64,000 bases of DNA. It comes from Sphingobium limneticum (lineage in GTDB: Bacteria; Pseudomonadota; Alphaproteobacteria; Sphingomonadales; Sphingomonadaceae). Below are positions 42,137 through 49,486 of the stretch, piece by piece. Within the stretch, counting starts at the first letter, position 1, and every line of letters begins with the position of its first letter. Location: NCBI RefSeq assembly GCF_008710155.1, contig NZ_VYPZ01000002.1, positions 248,001 through 312,000 of the forward strand. Direction: 5' to 3'. The position numbers were made by a program, and so were the translations under genes. The notes under the pieces are model-generated. The model was not told where the DNA came from. It was given only the letters and a program-made list of their open reading frames with translations, and made no database searches.

Positions 42137-43858
42137 ATGCCGCAGGATTATTTCTTCGGGGAGGATGGCGAGACAGGCCAAGCTCCAGCCGATTTCGCCA
42201 CCGGTCCCGCCACCGGTTTCCTCGACAACTTTCGAGAGGCATATCGATCCACCAGCATGGCTGGACGCACCGACAGCCGGGATCTCACATTGGCCGATGC
42301 CTACGAGCCGGTTATCGAAAGTCTCAATCAGGGCTTTCGCAAAGCTGGCGGCTGGACGCTGGTTTCCCCCGATCGCGACCGGATGTTCACCAACCCCTAT
42401 CGCGGGGAGAGCAACAGTCCATGGGTCGTAGGGGACAGGGGCATCCCGGCACAGGAGCAACGGATCTGGGACGAGATCGGGCGCCGTCGCCGTTCCGACC
42501 CGAAGTTTCTCGCCGAGCTGGGTGCGGATCGTGCAGCTTTCATCCAGCAAATCAATGCGCGGGCGAAAGCGCAGCTGGAGCGAGAGGGCGACGTCGGCGA
42601 CCGTGCCACGACAATGGGGACGATCGGCGGGTTCGCCGGCGCATTGTCTGGAGGCTTCTCCGACCCGGTCAACCTTGCGACGCTAGTGCTTGGCGGCGGG
42701 CCTTCGCGCTCAATCCTGAATACCGCCCTTCGCGAGGCGGGGATAAATGCCGCGACTGAAGCCGTGACGCTTCCCATCATAGCGCAGCGTCGGGAAGAGA
42801 TCAGCGTACCCATGACCGCGAAGGAGGCCGCCATTTCGGTGACTGCCGCCGGCGTATTGGGCGGTGTGGTCGGGGGCAGCGTGGAAGGATTCCGGCGCCT
42901 TGGTAAGGAATTCCAGCCCGGCCGGGTACGCACCCTGTCCGATGAGGAGTTGCTGGCCGCCACCAAGGACATGCCCGATCCAGAAATTCAGGCTGCTCGT
43001 GACGTCGTCGCCGAAAATCTGGAGATCGATCGCCTCAACCCATTCGAAGATACGCCATCCGGGCAGGTCCGCCATCGTGAAGCGCTTGAGGCTGCCACGG
43101 CTCAAGCCCTTGATGACGGATTTACCGGCCGCGAGCCGCTCCCGCCTGTTACTCCTTCGGTGCAGGAGCGGCTCGCCACATTCTCAGAACCAGCCGGTCC
43201 CGGCCAGGCTGACCAAATCGCAGCTTTGACCCACGACATCCGCGCAGCGATGGCAGCGCCGCCGCCCGGGCTTCCAGCCGCCGCCGCTCCGCAGGCTGGC
43301 GCCGCGCCGGCGCAAGCGATCCCCCGCGACCGGCTCATCAACGCCGTGATAGGGCAGGAATCCCGTGGCAATCCCAACGCGGTCAGTCCCAAAGGCGCGC
43401 GCGGCCGGATGCAGGTCATGCCGGGCACAAATGCTGATCCCGGTTTCGGCGTCCGGCCAGCGGCCGATAGCAGCGAGGCAGAGCGTGCGCGCGTCGGCCG
43501 TGATTATCTCGACGCCATGATGACGCGCTATGACGGCAATGTCTCGATGGCACTCGCGGCCTACAACGCCGGACCAGGCCGCGTGGACCAGTGGATCAAA
43601 AAGATCGGCGACCCCCGCACGGGCGCTATTACCGATGCCGAATGGGCGCGGCGCATCCCGATCAAGGAAACTCGCGAATATGTGCCGAGCGTGCTGGAGC
43701 GCGCTGGCGTCGTGGCGGACGACATGCCGGCGATCGCCATCGAGGAAGCTGTGACCGACGGCCAGGCCGTGCCGGTCATGCGCCCGCTCCAGGAACTGTT
43801 CGCCGAGCATGACGCGGACGACGCATTTATTTCAGCCGTGGAAGCCTGCCTGCTATGA
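42137..43858 (+). CDS. Virion-associated lytic transglycosylase (ejection protein)
   Basis: A 573-residue protein. The N-terminal ~370 residues are Ala/Gly-rich with a weakly hydrophobic stretch (GGFAGALSGGFSDPVNLATL). A Pro/Ala linker precedes an SLT domain from about residue 395: AVIGQESRGNPNAVSPKGARG with catalytic Glu408, MQVMPGT, then MALAAYNAGPGRVDQ and the ETREYVPSV end. In T7-like phages such a domain is carried by gp16 and opens the cell wall during DNA entry. It overlaps the next gene by four bases. Confidence 0.85.
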   Translation: MPQDYFFGEDGETGQAPADFATGPATGFLDNFREAYRSTSMAGRTDSRDLTLADAYEPVIESLNQGFRKAGGWTLVSPDRDRMFTNPYRGESNSPWVVGDRGIPAQEQRIWDEIGRRRRSDPKFLAELGADRAAFIQQINARAKAQLEREGDVGDRATTMGTIGGFAGALSGGFSDPVNLATLVLGGGPSRSILNTALREAGINAATEAVTLPIIAQRREEISVPMTAKEAAISVTAAGVLGGVVGGSVEGFRRLGKEFQPGRVRTLSDEELLAATKDMPDPEIQAARDVVAENLEIDRLNPFEDTPSGQVRHREALEAATAQALDDGFTGREPLPPVTPSVQERLATFSEPAGPGQADQIAALTHDIRAAMAAPPPGLPAAAAPQAGAAPAQAIPRDRLINAVIGQESRGNPNAVSPKGARGRMQVMPGTNADPGFGVRPAADSSEAERARVGRDYLDAMMTRYDGNVSMALAAYNAGPGRVDQWIKKIGDPRTGAITDAEWARRIPIKETREYVPSVLERAGVVADDMPAIAIEEAVTDGQAVPVMRPLQELFAEHDADDAFISAVEACLL

Positions 43859-46341
43859 GCCTCGACAAATGCCTATCCACCCTCGCGGCAACCGGCGCGA
43901 TCGATCCCGGCCGTGAAGAGCAGGCCCGCAAGATCTTCGAGGAGATCCGGGCCGCCATCGGCGACGAGCTGGGCGCCGACGAGGCAGCGGCTCAGGCCAC
44001 GCATCGGGCGCTGGAGCGCATGAAGCGGGAGGCAGCGGAAAAGCGGAGGCAGACCCTCCTTCAGGCATCCCGCCAGCGTGAGATCATGGGCAATCTCCGT
44101 GGCTATCGCGACGCCAAGGGCCGGGAGGACTGGGCAGCCGCCGCGACTGCGCATTTCGATCGCGATGAAGCAGCCACCTTTTCCAACATGGAGGCCCGGC
44201 GCAAATCGATCCTCGGCCAAGCCCATGGCCGCATGACGGAGGTTCTCGCCACCTTCCGACGCGATCTCCTCGGCCGCGTCCGCAACGACGCTGAGATGGA
44301 TGATCTGGCGCGCGCCTCGTTCGGGCAGAAGATCGACAATGCCAGCGCGCGCGAGCTGACCACGGCATGGACCGAGACGCATGAATATCTTCGCCAGCGG
44401 TTCAACCAGGCTGGGGGCCATATCCCGAAGCGCGCGGATTGGGGCCTGCCCCAGACCCATTACATGGTGGCGGTGCGCAAGGCAGGCTTCGACGAGTGGC
44501 GCGCCTTTGTGTTACCGCGGCTGGACCCATCGCGCATGTATGACGATCTGACCGGTCGACCGATGACGCCGGCGCAGGTGGAGCGGACGCTGCGGGAGGT
44601 GTTCGACACGATCTCGACGCAGGGATGGAACAGCGTCGAGCCGTCCGGCGTCCCCATCAACGGCAAGCTCGGCAATCGCCGAGCCGATCCGCGCTATCTC
44701 GCGTTCAAGGATGCCGACGCCTGGCTGGAGTATCAGGGGCGCTTCTCCAAAGGCACGCCGTTCGACGTGATGCTGGGTTACATCGATGGCATGGCTCGCG
44801 ACATTGCAGCGCTGGAGGTACTCGGCCCCAACCCGAGCGCTACGATGCGCTGGATGGAGCAAATGATCACGAAGCAGGCGGCCGAAGCGGATGCCAAGAC
44901 GGGCAAGGGCATGCGCAGTCAGCGAGCTCGATCGGCAGTCAAGCAGATGCGCGATATGTGGTCGCACCTGTCAGGCCGTTCAAATGCTCCAATCAACAGC
45001 AACTGGGGTAATGCACTCGCTGGCACTCGATCCATGCTGGTATCTGCGCAGTTGGGAAGCGCGTCCCTAACGGCGGTATCTGACCTTGCCTTTCAGCGCA
45101 TGGCAGCGAAATTCAGCGGCTTGCCTATCACCGGGGTTCTCCGCAATTACGTCAAACTCTTCCGGCCTACCGTAACCGAAGATCAGAAACTGGCGGTGCG
45201 GCTGGGCCTGATCGCAGAAAACTGGTCGACGATCGCGTCGGCCCAGCAGCGCTACACCGATGAAGTGGCGGGCCCGGAGATCGCGCGACGGCTGTCCGAC
45301 TTCACGATGCGGGCATCAATGCTTTCACCTTGGACGCAGGCAGGTCGATGGGCGTTCGGCATGGAGTTCATGGGCTTCATGGCTGATAACCGCGGGAATG
45401 GCTTCTCGGCATTGCCCCTGCCGCTTCGGAACACGCTGGGACGCTATGGCATTAGCGCAGAAGAATGGGACATCGTCCGCAAGACTCCCGTCTATTCTCA
45501 CCAGCGAGCGACATTCCTGCGGCCCGACGACTTGGCCGGCCGCCGTGACATTCCGGAAGGCATAGCGAACGATCTCGCGACACGCCTGCTCGAAATGGTG
45601 CAAACCGAGACCGAGTTTGCCGTCCCCAGCGCAAGCGTGCGCGGCAAGGCACTGCTCTTTTCCGACGCGCCGCCCGGCACGTTCGTTGGCGAGTTGGTCC
45701 GTTCCGTTGCGCAATACAAGAATTTCGGGGTGACGATGATGTTCACCCATGGCCAGCGGGCGCTGATGCAAAAGGGAAGGATGGCCAAGGTCGGATACGC
45801 TGCGAACCTGTTCATCGGCGCGACCGCCATGGGCGCCCTCGCCTATCAGCTGAAGCAGATCGCCAAAGGCAAAGAGCCGATCGACATGACGGGCGAACAT
45901 GCTGGCGAATTTTGGGGCGCCGCAATACTCCAGGGTGGCGGCCTTGGCATTTACGGCGATTTTCTCTTCTCCGACGTCAATCGCTATGATCGCGGGATGG
46001 CGGAAACACTGGCCGGTCCGACCGTCGCCGCGGCCAACGATATACGCAAGCTGACGATCGGCAATGCCATTGAGGGGACTTCCAATGCCTGGGAGGCGGC
46101 GCGCGGACGGCCGACGGAAGACACGAAGATCGGTAAAGAAGCCGTCCAGTTCGCGCGCAACTACACGCCCGGCGGTTCGCTTTGGTATGCGCGGCTGGCC
46201 TATGAACGCATCTTGCTCGACCAGCTCCAGAAGGAGTTGGACCCGGACTACCAAGAGCGATTCAGATCAATGGAAGCCCGCGCCCGGCGCGAGATGGATC
46301 AGGAATACTGGTGGCGGCCGGGAGAAGCGGCGCCGAACTGA
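43855..46341 (+). CDS. Very large ejection-type protein (828 residues)
   Basis: An 828-residue protein ending the plus-strand block. It is helical throughout, with hydrophobic patches (ALVSAQLGSASLTAV-like region around 400, NLFIGATAMGALAYQLKQIA around 650). No enzymatic motif was recognised. The size, position and C-terminal amphipathic character fit the distal part of a gp16-like internal protein split into two genes. The identification is by context. Confidence 0.6.
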   Translation: MSLDKCLSTLAATGAIDPGREEQARKIFEEIRAAIGDELGADEAAAQATHRALERMKREAAEKRRQTLLQASRQREIMGNLRGYRDAKGREDWAAAATAHFDRDEAATFSNMEARRKSILGQAHGRMTEVLATFRRDLLGRVRNDAEMDDLARASFGQKIDNASARELTTAWTETHEYLRQRFNQAGGHIPKRADWGLPQTHYMVAVRKAGFDEWRAFVLPRLDPSRMYDDLTGRPMTPAQVERTLREVFDTISTQGWNSVEPSGVPINGKLGNRRADPRYLAFKDADAWLEYQGRFSKGTPFDVMLGYIDGMARDIAALEVLGPNPSATMRWMEQMITKQAAEADAKTGKGMRSQRARSAVKQMRDMWSHLSGRSNAPINSNWGNALAGTRSMLVSAQLGSASLTAVSDLAFQRMAAKFSGLPITGVLRNYVKLFRPTVTEDQKLAVRLGLIAENWSTIASAQQRYTDEVAGPEIARRLSDFTMRASMLSPWTQAGRWAFGMEFMGFMADNRGNGFSALPLPLRNTLGRYGISAEEWDIVRKTPVYSHQRATFLRPDDLAGRRDIPEGIANDLATRLLEMVQTETEFAVPSASVRGKALLFSDAPPGTFVGELVRSVAQYKNFGVTMMFTHGQRALMQKGRMAKVGYAANLFIGATAMGALAYQLKQIAKGKEPIDMTGEHAGEFWGAAILQGGGLGIYGDFLFSDVNRYDRGMAETLAGPTVAAANDIRKLTIGNAIEGTSNAWEAARGRPTEDTKIGKEAVQFARNYTPGGSLWYARLAYERILLDQLQKELDPDYQERFRSMEARARREMDQEYWWRPGEAAPN

Positions 46342-46723
46342 ACCGAAACAAGACGGGTACCAAAGCGGAACGCGTATGAATGGTTAACAATTCTCTACCT
46401 GCGCGGTGCGCAAGTGGGGAGAGGGCCACCTCTTAACCCCCTCGATTTGCCACCCAGGACGCCACCACAGTGACAAAATGGGACTCGATGGCGTCATGCC
46501 CCACTTCTTGGCGAATTGCGCCCTGCGAGCTTCTGAGGAGGATTTTTGCTTGTGCGCAATAACAAGTCGTTGCATAACGAATGCGGCCCAGAATCGCTCC
46601 AACGATTCCAGGCCGCTAACCGCGAGTGAACCGCGGTCGATTTTTGCTGAAAGCCGGTAGAAACTGACGTTCTACCGGGCAATTGTCAACCCGGTTCATC
46701 GCATTTGGTAGAAAGCCAATGCT
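46342..46723. promoter_or_regulatory. Non-coding stretch with inverted-repeat operator before a small HTH gene
   Basis: No gene was supported in this 382-base stretch. At its right end lies CCGGTAGAA (46654-46662), 7 bases, TTCTACCGG (46670-46678), a perfect 9-bp inverted repeat. A further GGTAGAA half-site is at 46707-46713, 11 bases before the HTH gene. This is a probable operator of that HTH protein. A short GAATCG/CGATTC repeat lies at about 46590-46607. Confidence 0.6.
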
Positions 46724-46915
46724 ATGAAACGCACTTCATCTCCTCCCATATCGCCTGAAATGGCGGCCCATATTAAGTTCCTGGTGCAAAGCCAGGGGCT
46801 TTATCAGCATCAGGTTGCCGCCCTCGTCGGCGTTAATCAGGGGCGGGTCTCCGAAATCATGCGGGGATACAGGTATCCCGACGTTCAGGCTGCCCAAGGC
46901 TCCTTTCCTTTCTGA
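46724..46915 (+). CDS. Small Cro-like helix-turn-helix protein
   Basis: A 63-residue protein: HIKFLVQSQGLYQHQVAALVGVNQGRVSEIMRGYRYPDV in outline, a compact helix-turn-helix. The short C-terminal tail is probably not functional. It is preceded by the 9-bp inverted repeat and its half-site, so it likely controls its own promoter. It overlaps the next small gene by one base. Confidence 0.78.
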   Translation: MKRTSSPPISPEMAAHIKFLVQSQGLYQHQVAALVGVNQGRVSEIMRGYRYPDVQAAQGSFPF

Positions 46916-47049
46916 TGGGCAGCAACGACGGCGAATGGGTAATTGTGCAGTGTATAACGCTGCGCAATGGCAGCCGATTGTGTAAGCCGAAGGGACAGGC
47001 CTTTCGCTTTCGCGCCACTACCCCGCGCAAGCCGAAGCGCGACGAATAA
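46915..47049 (+). CDS. Small basic protein, 44 residues
   Basis: Starts MGSNDGEWVIVQCITLRNGSRL, with a Lys/Arg-rich end (RATTPRKPKRDE). The ATG overlaps the HTH stop (TGATG), and a hairpin terminator follows 18 bases after its stop, which together support a two-gene unit. The function is unknown. Confidence 0.55.
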   Translation: MGSNDGEWVIVQCITLRNGSRLCKPKGQAFRFRATTPRKPKRDE

Positions 47050-47062
47050 CCCTATCAACGAA

Positions 47063-47095
47063 AAAGTGGGCCGGTAACTCCGGCCCGCTTTCTTA
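47063..47095. terminator. Bidirectional terminator
   Basis: GGGCCGG (47068-47074) pairs with CCGGCCC (47080-47086). A T-rich run follows on the plus strand and AAAAA precedes (T-run on the minus strand). It separates the small plus-strand genes from the convergent minus-strand gene. Confidence 0.75.
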
Positions 47096-47109
47096 TGCGC
47101 GCGTCACCG

Positions 47110-48465
47110 TCACAATGCGGAGAGATCGCCAGCGTCCTTGACCATGCTCGCGACGATTTCCTCATTTGGCGCACCGCCATCCCCCCATAGGGCGAGAAAT
47201 TTCAGGCGGAATTCTCGATCGTTTGACGGCCGGGTTTCTATCAGCACGCGAAAAACTGCGTGGTAAGCCTCTCCAAGGCGGCCTTCATCATCGCCGCCAG
47301 CCGCGTTGAGCGCCTCGTACGCTGCCATGAACTGCCGGCAGATAGACATGAAGGGTGTATCGCCCAACGTCGCCACCGAAATCTCCGACACGGCAGCGCC
47401 AGGCGCTTCGGCCGTGCGAAGTTTCCGCAGGTCACCCAAAATGACATCAAATTCAGCCTGGCCGAGCGTGGCGTCTTCCGCCTCGACCTGCAAAGAAAGG
47501 ATTTTCCATTCGATTGCGTCAAGGTCAGGCGCCCGCATCCGGCGAAGGCGATACTCAGCATCGATCATTGCGTTACAAAGCTCATCCGAACGATCTCGTT
47601 CGTAGGCGTCTTTCGCGGCGGTGTAGGCCCCCATTGCTTCCTGCCAATTTGCTACATCGTTGATGTCTTTGACAGGTTGGCCGACATTCCAGATTCGCGT
47701 GAGATCGGTCAGCAATTCAGCATGGTCGACGTCGCATTCCTGCGATTGCAAGAATTCAACCTTCGCAACCAAGTCGCCGAGCGTAACGGCTGGAAATCTG
47801 ATGACAGCATCCCAAGCCGGTTGATCGAGTTGCTCAAGCCGCTTCATCTCGGCGTCTATCGCTGGATCAAACGGCCCATCGTGACTGAATTCGAAGCGGT
47901 CTCGGATTTCCTGCTCTGCTGCGAACCTATGCCCGATTCCGCGCACCAGCTCACGACAACACAGACTAAAATCCTCTTCGTCGTCATATCCATGAAATAC
48001 CATAGCCGCGCGCACATCGACCGGATTGCCAGTCGACATATGGCGCGTGCCAGACGCAGCCTTATAAGATAGTACGGTGGTGTAGTGCGGGATCTCATCG
48101 ATCTGACGCTGCAATTCACGCTCCTCCGTCTGGCGCTGCTGTTGAGCTGCGTCCCACGCCGGATCGAAAATCTCTTCGCCATACGCTCTGCGCGCCGCGT
48201 CCGTCTGCCGCCATGTTTCCACGGCATCATCCCATGCCTGAGTCGGCGCCAGCCGGCGCTTTGGGACTATCAGCGATAGCGCGTCTGCTGCATCAAACTC
48301 ATATGCCGGCTGGAATTGGCTGGGTTGCATCATCTGCATATCTGACTGTCCTTCTTCAATTTTGTGAGGCGCCGCGAGGCGGGTGCGCTCACTTGCCGGA
48401 GGACAGTCAACGAGCTGTGAAGGATTGGCGGTAATTTTCCAGTGGGGTATCGTGGCCTTAGCCAT
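47110..48465 (-). CDS. Large hypothetical cargo protein
   Basis: A 451-residue acidic protein, not recognised as any family. It is helical with many Trp/Tyr/Asp residues (AWDDAVETWRQTDAARRAYG, DEEDFSLCCRELVRGIGHRF, LRRMRAPDLDAIEWKILSL). There is no signal or membrane segment. A strong AGGAG lies 8 bases before the ATG. It is transcribed towards the centre of the element and is divergent from a C1-like HTH gene with a palindromic region between. A cargo (fitness or defence) role is possible but unsupported by motif. Confidence 0.7.
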   Translation of the reverse strand: MAKATIPHWKITANPSQLVDCPPASERTRLAAPHKIEEGQSDMQMMQPSQFQPAYEFDAADALSLIVPKRRLAPTQAWDDAVETWRQTDAARRAYGEEIFDPAWDAAQQQRQTEERELQRQIDEIPHYTTVLSYKAASGTRHMSTGNPVDVRAAMVFHGYDDEEDFSLCCRELVRGIGHRFAAEQEIRDRFEFSHDGPFDPAIDAEMKRLEQLDQPAWDAVIRFPAVTLGDLVAKVEFLQSQECDVDHAELLTDLTRIWNVGQPVKDINDVANWQEAMGAYTAAKDAYERDRSDELCNAMIDAEYRLRRMRAPDLDAIEWKILSLQVEAEDATLGQAEFDVILGDLRKLRTAEAPGAAVSEISVATLGDTPFMSICRQFMAAYEALNAAGGDDEGRLGEAYHAVFRVLIETRPSNDREFRLKFLALWGDGGAPNEEIVASMVKDAGDLSAL

Positions 48466-48554
48466 GACCGTCTCCTCATGACGATATTGGTCAGGCCGGG
48501 GCGGTCGTTGGTAGCTTCCGCCTCGGCTGTTCCATTATGGAACTGATCCAATTG

Positions 48555-48594
48555 GTATCAATTAACGATCTTGGCATCAACCCGATATTGATAC
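48555..48594. promoter_or_regulatory. Inverted repeat GTATCAAT...ATTGATAC between divergent genes
   Basis: GTATCAAT (48555-48562) and ATTGATAC (48587-48594) are perfect 8-bp inverted repeats, 24 bases apart, in an AT-rich region just before the HTH gene start. This is a candidate operator for that HTH protein and for the divergent 451-residue protein. Confidence 0.5.
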
Positions 48595-48606
48595 TAAAAG
48601 GATCAT

Positions 48607-48846
48607 ATGTTGATGTCAGGAAGACAGTGCAGCGCCGCGCGCTCCCTCCTCGGCTGGTCGTCCGCCCAGCTCGCCGAAGCCGCCAAAGTCGGTCAGGCGA
48701 CGGTCAAACGATTCGAGGCGGGTGACAGCGTGCGGGATACCAGCGTCGGCGCTATCAGGGCCGCGCTGGAGGAAGCGGGATTGATGTTCATTGCGGCTGG
48801 CGAGAGCGCTACAACCGGTGGCGAAGGTGTCCGTCGGCGGACTTAA
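48607..48846 (+). CDS. XRE-type helix-turn-helix regulator
   Basis: A 79-residue protein with the common short XRE pattern: QCSAARSLLGWSSAQLAEAAKVGQATVKRFEAGDS and AIRAALEEAGLMFI. No effector domain is present. It lies divergent from the 451-residue gene, with the palindromic region between, and overlaps tail to tail with the small exported protein gene. Confidence 0.82.
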   Translation: MLMSGRQCSAARSLLGWSSAQLAEAAKVGQATVKRFEAGDSVRDTSVGAIRAALEEAGLMFIAAGESATTGGEGVRRRT

Positions 48847-49169
48847 AAACCGCTTTCCACCTCGCGACGGAATTCAGCCAGCTTTTCCTTGTAGCCTTCC
48901 GCAATTACTTCGGACGCATATCCCATGTCCGCTTCGGCCGCGTCTTGCATACAGCGAACATAGCGCGCCGCATCGGACTTGTAGCTTTCCCAGGCGAATC
49001 GATCGTTGCCATAGGGGCGTATCGGCTTGGAGCAGTTTTTAGACGGGTCATATTCGAGCCTGAAGAACAGCGTGGAGAACCCGCCCTTTGGCCCCATAAG
49101 TGGTGCCGCTGTCAGACCAGATCCGAAGGCAACACCTGCTGCCAGAATGACGGCGACGCTGATTTTCAT
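48843..49169 (-). CDS. Small exported protein
   Basis: A 108-residue protein with a clear signal peptide (MKISVAVILAAGVAFGSGLTA) and a mature part with two cysteines, NCSKPIRPYGNDRFAWESYK and ARYVRCMQDAA, probably a disulphide. The C-terminal half is helical and acidic. The function is unknown. The ATG at 49169 was chosen because the signal starts there. It is the last gene before the right end. Confidence 0.72.
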   Translation of the reverse strand: MKISVAVILAAGVAFGSGLTAAPLMGPKGGFSTLFFRLEYDPSKNCSKPIRPYGNDRFAWESYKSDAARYVRCMQDAAEADMGYASEVIAEGYKEKLAEFRREVESGF

Positions 49170-49231
49170 GCCTGTTCCCCCAAAAGCATGGTGTCGCAAT
49201 AGCACAGTTTCGCGCCGAAACAGGCGCAAAC

Positions 49232-49254
49232 GGCGTGCTTATCCAGTGCTTATC
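49232..49254. repeat. Candidate integrase arm site, right
   Basis: GGC + GTGCTTATC-CA-GTGCTTATC, identical to 32143-32165. It is 48 bases from the right attachment core. The paired placement near both ends and the 11-base period fit arm-type integrase binding. Confidence 0.65.
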
Positions 49255-49302
49255 CGAAAATCAGGCCGGGAGTTGGATCAGCCTAAAAATGGCTGAAAAC
49301 CG

Positions 49303-49347
49303 TGGAGCGGGTAGCGGGGATCGAACCCGCATCACAAGCTTGGAAGG
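49303..49347. repeat. Right attachment site (within tRNA-Gly)
   Basis: This 45-bp core is identical to 31985-32029 and forms the 3' half of the intact tRNA gene, so integration restores the tRNA. Confidence 0.93.
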
Positions 49348-49376
49348 CTAGTGCTCTACCATTGAGCTATACCCGC
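49303..49376 (-). tRNA. tRNA-Gly (anticodon TCC)
   Basis: A 74-base tRNA including an encoded CCA. The acceptor stem is GCGGGTA with TACCCGC, the D arm GCTC-AATGGTA-GAGC, the anticodon loop CTTCCAA (anticodon TCC), and the T arm GGGTTCGATCCC. One T-T mismatch lies in the anticodon stem (second pair). It is the integration target of the element. Confidence 0.95.
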
Positions 49377-49486
49377 CCGGCAGGAGAGCGCCCTGCCATT
49401 ATCGGATGGCGCTCGTCAACCATGATTGCGCCATAAAGCGCAGATCGCCCCTTAACCCCCTGCAACATTTGTTCTACATCCCGGAC

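Larger units (their letters stand above)
32030..49347. mobile_element. Integrated tRNA-Gly element, prophage remnant or satellite-like
   Basis: A 17.3-kb element between two 45-bp direct repeats, with a tyrosine integrase next to the left end. The plus-strand gene order is integrase, AlpA, small HTH, small proteins, O-like replication protein, BRO antirepressor, small-terminase-like protein, small proteins, and a block of ejection-protein-like genes up to 46341. Small HTH genes and two minus-strand genes lie at the right end. No large terminase, portal, capsid, tail, holin or endolysin gene is recognisable. All genes look intact and mostly overlap by a few bases, so decay is not obvious. Confidence 0.88.

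Noticed and set aside
46406..46660. An 84-codon plus-strand frame in the gap after the late block, and a short TTG frame behind AGGAGG at about 46540
   Set aside because: Composition and lack of a convincing start, plus overlap with the operator region, argue against a real gene.
46724..47049. A toxin-antitoxin pair (HTH plus small basic protein)
   Set aside because: The HTH has no antitoxin-type extension and the basic protein has no toxin motif; a regulatory unit fits better.
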